From: Poriferisodalis sp965262965
Lineage (GTDB): Bacteria; Actinomycetota; Acidimicrobiia; Acidimicrobiales; Poriferisodalaceae
Length of the DNA stretch: 64,000 nucleotides
Reading direction: 5' to 3'
Assembly (NCBI RefSeq): GCF_965262965.1
Contig: NZ_OZ253573.1
Location: 3,720,001-3,784,000, forward strand
Made by a program: the position numbers and the translations under genes. Under the pieces are notes generated by a model, which saw only the letters and a list, made by a program, of their open reading frames with translations, was not told where the DNA came from and searched no databases. Shown one piece after another: positions 34,858 to 43,362 of the stretch; position 1 is the first letter of the stretch; every line of letters starts with the position of its first letter.

Positions 34858-35628
34858 GTGGAGTCCGCGGCTGCATCGCAAGAGCCGCAGAGGCCCCGTC
34901 GTTGGCAAGGTTCGGTGCCCCTGAAGCGGGTCGTCCTCAAGCTGTCGGGCGAGGCGCTCGCTGACGCGGGTGGCAACAATGTCGATGCAGGCGTCGTCGA
35001 TCGGCTTGCTTCGGAGATCGCCGATGTGTGGAGCTCGCTCAAGATTGACATCGCCGTCGTCGTGGGCGGCGGGAACATCTGGCGTGGCATGTCGGGTTCT
35101 CGCGGCGGCATGGACCGCGCTCAGTCCGACTACATGGGAATGCTCGCGACTGTCATCAATGCACTTGCACTCCAAGACGCCCTCGAGCGGCGCGACGTGC
35201 CGACCCGAGTTATGACTGCCATTGACATGGCACAGATCGCCGAGCCGTACATCCGACGCCGTGCTGTTCGCCACCTCGAGAAGGGCCGTGTGGTCATCTT
35301 CGCAGCTGGCACCGGCAACCCGTTCTTCACCACCGACACTGCCGCGGCGCTGCGCGCCGCCGAGGTCGACGCCGACGTCGTGCTGAAGGGCACCCATTCG
35401 GGCGTCGACGGCGTGTACACCGCGGATCCCCAGGTTGACCCTGATGCTCGACTGCTGAGCGAGGTGACATTCCTCGAGGTCCTGTCGAGGGAATTGGCGG
35501 TGATGGACTCTGCCGCGATTGCCGTGTGCAAGGACAACGCGACCCCCATCGTCGTGTTCGACTTGATGACACCGGGCAATTTCCGTGCCGTCGTCGAGGG
35601 GGAGGCGCTCGGTACGCTGGTCAGGTGA
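34858..35628 (+). CDS. pyrH: UMP kinase
   Basis: 256 residues from a GTG 4 bases after tsf. An N-terminal extension of about 20 residues precedes RVVLKLSGEAL, then VVVGGGNIWRG, the ADVVLKGTHSGVDGVYTADP segment and the C-terminal GTLV. It phosphorylates UMP to UDP and is the hexameric amino-acid-kinase type, regulated by GTP and UTP in relatives. Its stop overlaps frr (GTGA). Confidence 0.96.
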   Translation: MESAAASQEPQRPRRWQGSVPLKRVVLKLSGEALADAGGNNVDAGVVDRLASEIADVWSSLKIDIAVVVGGGNIWRGMSGSRGGMDRAQSDYMGMLATVINALALQDALERRDVPTRVMTAIDMAQIAEPYIRRRAVRHLEKGRVVIFAAGTGNPFFTTDTAAALRAAEVDADVVLKGTHSGVDGVYTADPQVDPDARLLSEVTFLEVLSRELAVMDSAAIAVCKDNATPIVVFDLMTPGNFRAVVEGEALGTLVR

Positions 35629-36191
35629 GCGAATTCGCCGCTGAGATCTGTGGGGATGCTCGCCAGAGGATGCGCAGCGCCCTCGAGCACGCCCGTTCCA
35701 GCTTCGCCACAGTGCGCACCGGTCGAGCGACCCCGGCGCTCGTCGAGAAGCTTCAAGTCGACTACTACGGTGCTTCTGTCCCGTTGCAGCAGCTTGCCGG
35801 ATTCTCTGTCCCCGAGGCCAGGATGCTTGTCATCCAGCCGTTCGACCGAGGCGCTCTCGACGCGATCTCCAAGGCGGTCATGGAGTCGGACCTCGGTATC
35901 AACCCGTCCAGCGACGGCCATGTACTGCGTCTGGTCTTCCCGCCGCTAACCGAGGAACGACGCCGCGATCTGGTACGTGTGGTGAAGCAAATGGCTGAGG
36001 ACGGGCGCGTCGCCGTGCGCAATCTGCGTCGCAGCGCTCGTCACGATCTCGATACGCTCGAGAAGGAGAAGGAGATCTCCGCCGACCAGAAGAAGAGCTT
36101 CGAAAGTGAGCTCGACGGCTCAACCGCCAAATTCGTCGGAGACATCGACCGGGCGTTGGACGTCAAGGAGCAGGAACTCCTCGAGGTGTGA
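35625..36191 (+). CDS. frr: Ribosome recycling factor
   Basis: 188 residues from a GTG overlapping pyrH. ARSSFATVRTGRATPALVEKLQVDYYG, RMLVIQPFDRGALDAISKAV and LTEERRRDLVRVVKQMAEDGRVAVRNLRR are family signatures. It splits post-termination ribosomes with EF-G. The upstream frame is open but lies inside pyrH. Confidence 0.97.
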   Translation: MSEFAAEICGDARQRMRSALEHARSSFATVRTGRATPALVEKLQVDYYGASVPLQQLAGFSVPEARMLVIQPFDRGALDAISKAVMESDLGINPSSDGHVLRLVFPPLTEERRRDLVRVVKQMAEDGRVAVRNLRRSARHDLDTLEKEKEISADQKKSFESELDGSTAKFVGDIDRALDVKEQELLEV

Positions 36192-36212
36192 CCGAGCAGG
36201 TGTGGAAGGTAG

Positions 36213-37640
36213 ATGTCCGATAGCAGCGAGCATCCACCGCAGCATCGGGGCGACAGCCCTCGCGATCCTGCCGATGAGCAGGATCCGCTGGGTGCTACTC
36301 GACCCCTCGTGAGCTTCGAGACCGATGAGTCCGCGATGCCGGCGGAACCCTCTGAGTCTGATGAAACCCTGCAGCCTCGCGGCGGCTCCCGGCTCTTTCC
36401 CCAACTCCCGGATGATCCACGCCTTGCCGGAGAAGCAACATCGACATCCGCCGATGCCGACCAGCCCGGCTATGAGCCGCTGTTCGAGCCTGCCGACGCT
36501 GCACCGCCGCAGATTCCCCGAGCCGAACAGGGTGCACCGGCCTCTGCGACCTCCGGCGAAGTACCGGAGTATCTCCAGCCTGGGCCGTCGGACCCGACGG
36601 TCGCGTCGGTCCCCGTGCCAGCGGCGATTGCGACCGAGGCCGCTGCTTCGGAGGCTCCCCCCGCTGCGGAAGGCGCATCTACCGAGGCTGATCGCTTCGC
36701 CCAATGGGCTCGGCTCGATGCGTCTGCGTCACATTGGCGTGAGGGGAGCCAGGACTACGAGGAGCGTGGAGTCGTGAGCGACGAGGCTCGAACGGTGCTG
36801 CACGGCGGTGCCCCCGAAGCTGGCCGCAGCGGCCGTAACTTGCCGGCGGCGATCGCCGTCGGTGCCGTACTCGCGACGCTGTTCTTCGGCGCGCTGCGAC
36901 TCGGCGAGGTTGCAACGGTCGCGCTCGTTGTGATCGTGCTGGTGCTGGCCGCAGCCGAGTTTTACCGGGCGGCTCGTCCGCTGGGATACCGGCCTGCGAC
37001 CTTGGTCGGTCTCGCCGGTGTCGGCGGACTGACGATTGCGGTACACCTGCGAGGTGTCGAGGCGTACCCGATCGTGCTCGCAGTCGCAGCAGTGACCATG
37101 TTCTGCTGGTTTCTCATCGGCGTCGAGCGCGACCATCCGACCGCGAACCTTGCGATTTCCGCGCTCGGCCTGCTCTGGGTCGGCGGACTGGGCTCGTTCG
37201 CGGCGCTCATGCTGCGCGAGCCGAACGGTGACTCGATGCTCATCGGGGCAGTGATCGGCACCGTGGTCTACGACGTTGGCGGTTTCGTCATCGGACGGAC
37301 AACGGGCCAGAGCCGCCTCTCCCCTCGCATCAGCCCGAACAAGACGCACGAGGGCCTCATCGGCGGCATCGTGCTGTCCGCGATCGTCACCACGCTGGTG
37401 CTCAACCGTTTCCCGGGGGTGTTCCCCTGGACGGACAACACGCTCGATGCGCTGTGGCTGAGCCTGGCCGTCGCGCTGGCTGCGCCGCTCGGTGATCTCT
37501 CGCAATCCCTTGTCAAGCGCGATGTGGCGGTCAAGGACATGGGCAGCCTCCTGCCAGGGCACGGCGGGGTCTTCGACCGCTTCGACGCGCTGCTGTTCGC
37601 CCTTCCCGCGGCGTACTTCGTCGGCACGTACGTGGTCTAG
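36213..37640 (+). CDS. cdsA: Phosphatidate cytidylyltransferase with long disordered N-terminus
   Basis: 475 residues. Residues 1-185 are acidic, Pro/Ser/Ala-rich and probably disordered; the rest has about seven to eight membrane helices and the CDP-diglyceride synthase signature SPNKTHEGLIGG ... GDLSQSLVKRDVAVKDMGSLLPGHGGVFDRFDA. It makes CDP-diacylglycerol for phospholipid synthesis. An internal GTG at 36774 would give a normal-length enzyme of 289 residues. The ATG at 36213 is kept because the frame is continuous, and the N-terminus has typical codon use. Confidence 0.93.
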   Translation: MSDSSEHPPQHRGDSPRDPADEQDPLGATRPLVSFETDESAMPAEPSESDETLQPRGGSRLFPQLPDDPRLAGEATSTSADADQPGYEPLFEPADAAPPQIPRAEQGAPASATSGEVPEYLQPGPSDPTVASVPVPAAIATEAAASEAPPAAEGASTEADRFAQWARLDASASHWREGSQDYEERGVVSDEARTVLHGGAPEAGRSGRNLPAAIAVGAVLATLFFGALRLGEVATVALVVIVLVLAAAEFYRAARPLGYRPATLVGLAGVGGLTIAVHLRGVEAYPIVLAVAAVTMFCWFLIGVERDHPTANLAISALGLLWVGGLGSFAALMLREPNGDSMLIGAVIGTVVYDVGGFVIGRTTGQSRLSPRISPNKTHEGLIGGIVLSAIVTTLVLNRFPGVFPWTDNTLDALWLSLAVALAAPLGDLSQSLVKRDVAVKDMGSLLPGHGGVFDRFDALLFALPAAYFVGTYVV

Positions 37641-37644
37641 GCCC

Positions 37645-38799
37645 ATGGAGGCGACGACCGTCGCAGTTCTGGGCTCGACGGGATCGATCGGCACCCAGAC
37701 ACTCGACGTCCTGCGCGCTGAGCCGGACCGATTCCGCGCGATCGCCTTCGCGGCGCACAGCTCGGTCGACGGCCTGGCCGCACAGGTCGCCGAGTTCAGG
37801 CCGACTGCGGTCGGCATCGGGGACGCGACACTCGCCGCAGAGCTGACTTCGAAGGTGCCCGCAGGGACCGAAGTGCTGGCCGGCGCGGACGCGTTCGCCG
37901 AACTGGCGACGCGCGCAGACGTCGCGGTGAATGGCGTCGTGGGTTTTGCGGGGCTCGGCGTGACGCTCGCGGCGCTGTCGGCGGGTCGTCGGCTTGCGCT
38001 GGCGAACAAGGAGAGCCTCATCGCGGCGGGTCCGCTCGTGCGCCCGCTGCGCTCAGTGCCCGGCGCCGAGCTCATCCCGGTCGACAGTGAGCACAGTGCG
38101 GTGCATCAGTGTCTTGCGGGCCACTCGACAGCGGCGCACAGGCTGATCCTCACCGGCAGCGGCGGTCCGTTCCGCGGGCGCACTGGCGCCGAACTCTCCC
38201 GCGTCGCGATGACCGAGGCGCTCGCTCATCCCACCTGGTCGATGGGCCCCAAGATCACCGTCGACTCCTCGACGCTCATGAACAAGGGTCTCGAAGTCAT
38301 CGAGGCCCACGAGCTCTTCGGCGTGAGCTACGACCGCATCGACGTGGTGATCCAGCCGCAGTCGGTGATCCACTCCATGGTCACGTTCGCCGACGGCAGC
38401 ACCATCGCGCAGATGTCGCTGCCCGACATGCGCCTGCCGATCGGCTACGCCCTTGCCTATCCCGACCGGATCGAAACCGCGTTCGGGGCCGTCGATTGGT
38501 CCTGCCTGGGACATCTCGATTTCGAGCTTCCCGACACGGCGAGCTTTCGGTGCTTGGACCTCGCCTATGCGGCGGGCCGCGCGGGGGGCACCGTGCCGGC
38601 GTGGCTGAATGCCGCGAACGAACAGGCCGTGGCAGCGTTCTTGGACGACCGGCTGCGGTGGCATCAGATCCCCGACGTGATCGAGCACGTCCTCTCCCAA
38701 CACGACGGAGGAGCAGCCAGCTCCGTCCCCGCAGTCATCGCCGCGGATCGCACGGCGCGCCGCCTTGCCGTCGCAGCGACGAAGGCGATGAGCCGGTGA
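37645..38799 (+). CDS. dxr: 1-deoxy-D-xylulose 5-phosphate reductoisomerase
   Basis: 384 residues from an ATG 4 bases after cdsA. NADPH-binding GSTGSIGTQTLDVL (10-23), LANKESLI, the metal/substrate segment VDSEHSAVHQCL, GSGGPFRG and SSTLMNKGLEVIEAHELFG are diagnostic. First committed step of the MEP isoprenoid pathway, shared with ispG 2.4 kb downstream. The stop overlaps the rseP start. Confidence 0.97.
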   Translation: MEATTVAVLGSTGSIGTQTLDVLRAEPDRFRAIAFAAHSSVDGLAAQVAEFRPTAVGIGDATLAAELTSKVPAGTEVLAGADAFAELATRADVAVNGVVGFAGLGVTLAALSAGRRLALANKESLIAAGPLVRPLRSVPGAELIPVDSEHSAVHQCLAGHSTAAHRLILTGSGGPFRGRTGAELSRVAMTEALAHPTWSMGPKITVDSSTLMNKGLEVIEAHELFGVSYDRIDVVIQPQSVIHSMVTFADGSTIAQMSLPDMRLPIGYALAYPDRIETAFGAVDWSCLGHLDFELPDTASFRCLDLAYAAGRAGGTVPAWLNAANEQAVAAFLDDRLRWHQIPDVIEHVLSQHDGGAASSVPAVIAADRTARRLAVAATKAMSR

Positions 38800-40037
38800 A
38801 GGGTCACTCCGAGGGACCGCAGACACGCCGGCTGCGGCCGTTGCTGGGCACCGGTGTGCTGATCGTCGCCCTCGCGGCGCTGGCGGCGGCGGCATGGCGC
38901 TATCCGCTCGTGGTCGTAGCAGCCTGCGCGCTCGCAGGCATTCTGTTCATGCACGAGCTGGGTCACTATCTGGCAGCGCGTTCTGTTGGCATGAAGGTGA
39001 CGGAGTTCTACCTGGGCTTCGGTCCGAGGCTGTGGAGCGCCAAACGCGGCGAGACCGCCTACGGGTTACGGGTCTTGCCGTTGGGCGCCTACGTGCGCAT
39101 CATCGGGATGTCACGTACAGATCGGGTTGATCCCGGCGACGAAGACCGCGCCTATCGCGTGAAGTCGTATCCGCGTCGCATGCTCGTCGTCTCGGCGGGT
39201 TCGCTCATGCACTTCGCCCTTGCGATCGCGGCCTTCTTGGCGCTGCACGCCTGGCTCGGCGCGCCCGACTACGACGGCGGCCGTTGGCAGGTTGCCGAAG
39301 TCATCGCGTCACGCGACGGCATCGAGCTACCGGCTGCGGCTGCAGGCATCGCCGTGGGTGATCGCATCGTGGCTGTCGACGGCGAAGCGACGCTCAACTG
39401 GGACGACTTCGTGGCTGAGGTGCAGTCGCATCCCGGCGAGAGCGTTCTGCTCGACGTTGAACGCGATGGCGCTCTCGTGGTCACCGGCGTCACGCTGGCG
39501 GCCGATCCCGGCTCGGGCGGCGGTCTGCTGGGAGTTCGAGCAGAACGTTCAATCGTCTACGAGACGGTCGGCCTGCCGACGGCGGCAGTCCGCGCCGTAT
39601 CGGACTTCGGTCGCTCCGTGTTCGACTCGGTGTACGGAATCTGGTCGCTGTTCGCCAACCTAGGCGGCGTGGCGGATCGCATTATCTCGCCGCCAGGCGA
39701 CCCGTCTGCGGGCGATGATCTCCGCACTCGCCCGCTGTCGGTCGTCGGCATTGTGGATCTCGCGTCGGACGATGCACTCGGTTGGCCTGAGCGCGTTGCG
39801 ATGTTCGCCCTCGTCAACGTCTTTCTGGGTGTGTTCAACCTGTTGCCGGTTCCGCCCTTCGATGGCGGCCACGTCGCCATCGCCACCTATGAACGTTGGC
39901 GCGAACGCGCTGGGCGAGGCCGTTATCTCAGCGATCCGCGGGCGCTCGACCCGGTCGTGGCCGTCGTCGTGACAGCGCTGATGCTGTTGGCTGTGGGCTT
40001 GCTGTATCTCGATATCGCCAATCCCGTCGACCTGTGA
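38796..40037 (+). CDS. rseP: RseP/Rip1-type site-2 intramembrane metalloprotease
   Basis: 413 residues from a GTG overlapping dxr. Two N-terminal helices contain HELGH (53-57), the zinc site. A PDZ domain (about 165-245, IAVGDRIVAVDGE) precedes the C-terminal helices with NLLPVPPFDGGH, the third zinc ligand. It cleaves transmembrane anti-sigma factors within the bilayer. The dxr-rseP-ispG order is conserved in actinobacteria. Confidence 0.95.
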   Translation: MKGHSEGPQTRRLRPLLGTGVLIVALAALAAAAWRYPLVVVAACALAGILFMHELGHYLAARSVGMKVTEFYLGFGPRLWSAKRGETAYGLRVLPLGAYVRIIGMSRTDRVDPGDEDRAYRVKSYPRRMLVVSAGSLMHFALAIAAFLALHAWLGAPDYDGGRWQVAEVIASRDGIELPAAAAGIAVGDRIVAVDGEATLNWDDFVAEVQSHPGESVLLDVERDGALVVTGVTLAADPGSGGGLLGVRAERSIVYETVGLPTAAVRAVSDFGRSVFDSVYGIWSLFANLGGVADRIISPPGDPSAGDDLRTRPLSVVGIVDLASDDALGWPERVAMFALVNVFLGVFNLLPVPPFDGGHVAIATYERWRERAGRGRYLSDPRALDPVVAVVVTALMLLAVGLLYLDIANPVDL

Positions 40038-40050
40038 CGCCGCGCGCACG

Positions 40051-41283
40051 ATGACCACCGACCCTTCGATCGACGGAACCGGCAGCCACTACGAGCGGCG
40101 TCGTACGCGGCAGGTTCGCGTCGGCGCAGTCGCCGTCGGCGGCGGGGCACCGATCTCTGTGCAGTCGATGACGACCACCAAGACGGCAGACGTCGACGCC
40201 ACGCTCGCTCAGATCTATGCGCTGGCTGGCGCCGGCGCCGACATCGTGCGCTGCACTGCGAACGATCTCGCTGCAGTGGAGGGGCTCGCCCACATTGTGC
40301 CTCGCTCTCCTGTGCCGCTAGTGGCCGACATTCACTTTCAGTACCGCCTTGCGCTCGCGGCGCTCGATGCAGGCGTCGCGTGCCTGCGTCTGAATCCCGG
40401 CAACATTCGCAAACCGGATCAGATACGGGCTGTGGCGTCGGAGGCCGGGGATCGGGGAGTGCCGATCCGCATCGGTGTCAACGGCGGTTCGCTCGATCCC
40501 GACATTGAGGCCCGCTACGGCATGACGCCGACCGCACTGGTGGAATCCGCGAAACGCGAGCTCGGCTACTTCGAGCAAGTGGGTTTCGACGATGTGAAGA
40601 TCTCCGTGAAGGCCAGCAACGTGAGGCTCATGGTCGAGTCGTACCGGCTGCTGGCCGACACGGTCGACTTTCCCCTCCATCTGGGCGTTACCGAAGCAGG
40701 GCCGCCGCCGGCCGGGCTGGTCAAGTCCACTGCCGGCATAGCGACGCTGCTCAACGAGGGAATCGGCGACACGATCCGCTTCAGCCTCACGGCCGATCCG
40801 GTTCAGGAGGCCGTCGCGGGGCGTCAACTGCTCGAGTCCCTCGGACTGCGCGAGCGCACCAGCACCGACCTCGTTGCATGTCCCTCCTGCGGCCGTGCGG
40901 AGGTCGACGTCATCGCCGTCGCCCAGGCTGCTCAGGAAGCCTTCAGCGGACTGGACCTGCCGGTTCAGCTTGCGGTGATGGGTTGCGTCGTCAATGGACC
41001 AGGCGAGGCCAAGGGCGCTGACCTGGGGATTGCCGCGGGTCGCTCGCGAGGCCATTTGTTCGTGAAGGGGCAAGTGGTCGCTGTGGTGCCCGAGGACCGG
41101 ATGGTCGACGAACTTGTGACGTGGGCAAAGATCGTCGTGGCTGACGGCGTGGACGCGGCGCTCGGGCGGGCCGAGGATGGCGCGGCAGCCGCGGCCGAGG
41201 CGGACCGAGCGGCACTGGCATTCGCGCATGGCGATGACGTCAATGACACCGCCGAGCGGGTGTCGCTGATCCGTCGCCGCTGA
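40051..41283 (+). CDS. ispG: 4-hydroxy-3-methylbut-2-en-1-yl diphosphate synthase
   Basis: 410 residues from ATG. VGGGAPISVQSMTTTKTADVDATL, LVADIHFQ, CLRLNPGNI and the 4Fe-4S cysteines in ACPSCGRAEVD and MGCVVNGPGEAKGAD identify it. It reduces MEcPP to HMBPP in the MEP pathway. The C-terminus has about 25 extra Ala/Asp residues. proS, usually next in actinobacteria, is missing. Confidence 0.97.
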   Translation: MTTDPSIDGTGSHYERRRTRQVRVGAVAVGGGAPISVQSMTTTKTADVDATLAQIYALAGAGADIVRCTANDLAAVEGLAHIVPRSPVPLVADIHFQYRLALAALDAGVACLRLNPGNIRKPDQIRAVASEAGDRGVPIRIGVNGGSLDPDIEARYGMTPTALVESAKRELGYFEQVGFDDVKISVKASNVRLMVESYRLLADTVDFPLHLGVTEAGPPPAGLVKSTAGIATLLNEGIGDTIRFSLTADPVQEAVAGRQLLESLGLRERTSTDLVACPSCGRAEVDVIAVAQAAQEAFSGLDLPVQLAVMGCVVNGPGEAKGADLGIAAGRSRGHLFVKGQVVAVVPEDRMVDELVTWAKIVVADGVDAALGRAEDGAAAAAEADRAALAFAHGDDVNDTAERVSLIRRR

Positions 41284-41322
41284 GGCGCGGCTGCCCGCGG
41301 TCTGGACCCGAAACAGCACTGG

Positions 41323-41328
41323 TAGTCT
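41323..41328 (+). promoter_or_regulatory. -10 box (TAGTCT) of the rimP-nusA-infB operon
   Basis: TAGTCT in the 157-base gap after ispG would produce a leader of about 105 bases ending in GGGAGG before rimP. The leader was not resolved into a known structure. Confidence 0.35.
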
Positions 41329-41440
41329 GCGATGTCGCAGGACAGCTTCGGCTGGTCGTGGGCTCTGCGCGCGCGTATCACGCCGGTGTCGCAGGCAAAG
41401 CCCCGAAAATGGCCGGCGCGACGCGGACAGGGAGGTAGCG

Positions 41441-42064
41441 ATGATTGACACCGCTGCGGCCTCGCGCGCCCCGGTGGGTCCCGATGCTGGCGCACGGCCT
41501 GGCAGGATCGCTCAGCTTGCCGGGACCCTCGCGACCGACGCCGGTTGCGTGCTCTACGACGTGGCTTGGCGAGGGGAGACTCTCGTCGTACTGGCGTCGG
41601 GAACGGGCGGAGACTCGGTCGATGTCGATGCGCTGAGCCGCCTGAGTCGCAAGCTGTCCACCGCACTGGACGAAGCGGACCTGATCGAGTCCCGCTACGT
41701 GCTCGAAGTTTCGAGTCCCGGCCTCGAGCGCAAGCTGGTGCATCCCGAGCACTTCGCTGGTGCGCTCGGCGAGCAAGTGGTGATCCGAACCGAGCCCGGC
41801 GAGCGGCCGCGACGGCGGATCGTCGGCGAGGTGCTCGCAGCAGACGAGCACGGCGTGACCGTTCGCCCCGACGAGGTGTCCAGCGGCGAAGCGGGCGACG
41901 GCGGCGGAGCCGAGGCGGGCGAGCCGCTCGTGGTGCCGTTCAGCGAGATCTCCAAAGCTCGCACGGCGTTCGACTGGGGCCCCGCGCCCCGGCACAATCG
42001 GAGTGCCGGCGCGCCTGGTCGCGGCAATGCAGGCCGCGCACCGAAAGAAAGGCAGGGGCGATGA
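41441..42064 (+). CDS. rimP: Ribosome maturation factor RimP
   Basis: 207 residues from an ATG 6 bases after GGGAGG. GCVLYDVAWRGETLVVL, the VDVDALSRLSRKLSTALDE helix and YVLEVSSPGLERKLVHPEHF are the RimP pattern; the C-terminal Sm-like domain has an inserted Gly/Glu stretch and a basic tail. It assists 30S maturation. Overlaps nusA (ATGA). Confidence 0.94.
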   Translation: MIDTAAASRAPVGPDAGARPGRIAQLAGTLATDAGCVLYDVAWRGETLVVLASGTGGDSVDVDALSRLSRKLSTALDEADLIESRYVLEVSSPGLERKLVHPEHFAGALGEQVVIRTEPGERPRRRIVGEVLAADEHGVTVRPDEVSSGEAGDGGGAEAGEPLVVPFSEISKARTAFDWGPAPRHNRSAGAPGRGNAGRAPKERQGR

Positions 42065-43287
42065 ACAGCCCGGAGATCATGGAGGCGCTCCAGGCGCTGG
42101 CCGCCGAGAAAGGCATGAGCACCGAGGTGCTGCTCGAGGCTGTTGCGAACGGTCTCGAATCGGCGTACAAGCGCCGTGACGGCGCAGCCGAGCAGGCGTA
42201 CGTCATCATCGACGAGTCGTTCAACATCACCGTGTACGCGCAGGAAGTCGACGAAGACGGCAACGTGCTGCGCGAGTGGGACGACACCCCTGACGACTTG
42301 GGCCGCATAGTGGCCCAGACCGTCCGCCAGGTGCTCAACCAGCGGATCCGCGAAGTCGAACGCGACATGAAGTACGACGAGTACGCCGGGCGCGAGGGCG
42401 ACATCGTCACGGGCATCATCCAGCAGAACGACGCCCGCTACACGCTCCTCGATCTGGGACGTGTCGAGGCTCTGCTGCCGCAGTCCGAGCAAGTGCCCTA
42501 CGAGCGTCCCGAGCCCAACAGCCGGCTCAAGGCGTACATCGTCGAAGTGCGCAAGACCGCAAAGGGTCCCCAGATCGTCGTGTCGCGCACGCACCCGGGA
42601 CTCATTCGCGAGCTGTTCAAGCTGGAGGTTCCTGAGATCTCAGACGGCGTTGTCGAGCTGAGGGCCTGTGCGCGCGAGCCCGGGCATCGCACCAAGATCG
42701 CCGTGTGGTCCAACGACCCCAACATCGACCCGGTCGGCGCCTGTGTGGGAGCGCGCGGCAGCCGTGTGCGTCAGGTCGTCAACGAACTGCGGGGCGAGAA
42801 AATCGACATCGTCCCCTTCTCGGACGATCTGCATGACTTCGTGGCCAAGGCGCTGTCCCCGGCGCGGGTGCGCGAGGTCCGCTTCCACTCCGAGCAGGGC
42901 GTGGCTGAGGTCATCGTTCCCGACCACCAGCTCTCGCTGGCGATCGGTCGCGAGGGCCAAAACGCTCGCCTGGCGGCTCGGCTGACGGGATGGCGCATCG
43001 ACATCAAGAGCGAGACGCAGATCGCAGATGAAGAGGCCGGCTTCGCGGGCCAGGACTGGGCCGAGGGTGAGTGGGTCACCGATCCCGATTCGGGCGAGCA
43101 GACGTGGGTGCCCGCTGACGGCAGCGAGGCGATCACTGCGGGTCAGTGGTCCGAGGCCGCCACCGAGCAGCAGGAGACCGCGACCGGCGCGGCGCCCGAG
43201 CACACAGCCACTCCAGCGCCTGATGGCCCCGCAGAGGCTCCTGCCGACGCCAGTACCCTTCGAGCCGGCTCGACGCCGACGACGTGA
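42061..43287 (+). CDS. nusA: Transcription termination/antitermination factor NusA
   Basis: 408 residues. It has an N-terminal RNA-polymerase-binding domain (1-125), an S1 domain (about 128-200, GREGDIVTGIIQ), and KH1 and KH2 (NIDPVGACVGARGSRVRQVVNELRGEKID; LAIGREGQNARLAARLTGWRIDI). An acidic Ala/Glu-rich tail (about 330-408) is actinobacterial in style. It controls pausing, termination and rRNA antitermination. The small ylxR gene usual between nusA and infB is absent. Confidence 0.97.
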   Translation: MNSPEIMEALQALAAEKGMSTEVLLEAVANGLESAYKRRDGAAEQAYVIIDESFNITVYAQEVDEDGNVLREWDDTPDDLGRIVAQTVRQVLNQRIREVERDMKYDEYAGREGDIVTGIIQQNDARYTLLDLGRVEALLPQSEQVPYERPEPNSRLKAYIVEVRKTAKGPQIVVSRTHPGLIRELFKLEVPEISDGVVELRACAREPGHRTKIAVWSNDPNIDPVGACVGARGSRVRQVVNELRGEKIDIVPFSDDLHDFVAKALSPARVREVRFHSEQGVAEVIVPDHQLSLAIGREGQNARLAARLTGWRIDIKSETQIADEEAGFAGQDWAEGEWVTDPDSGEQTWVPADGSEAITAGQWSEAATEQQETATGAAPEHTATPAPDGPAEAPADASTLRAGSTPTT

Positions 43288-43362
43288 CGCTCGCACACGT
43301 CGACGCGTCCTTGACCTCACCCGCCATCGAGCACTTCAGCCACCCACAGAAAGATCGACCGC

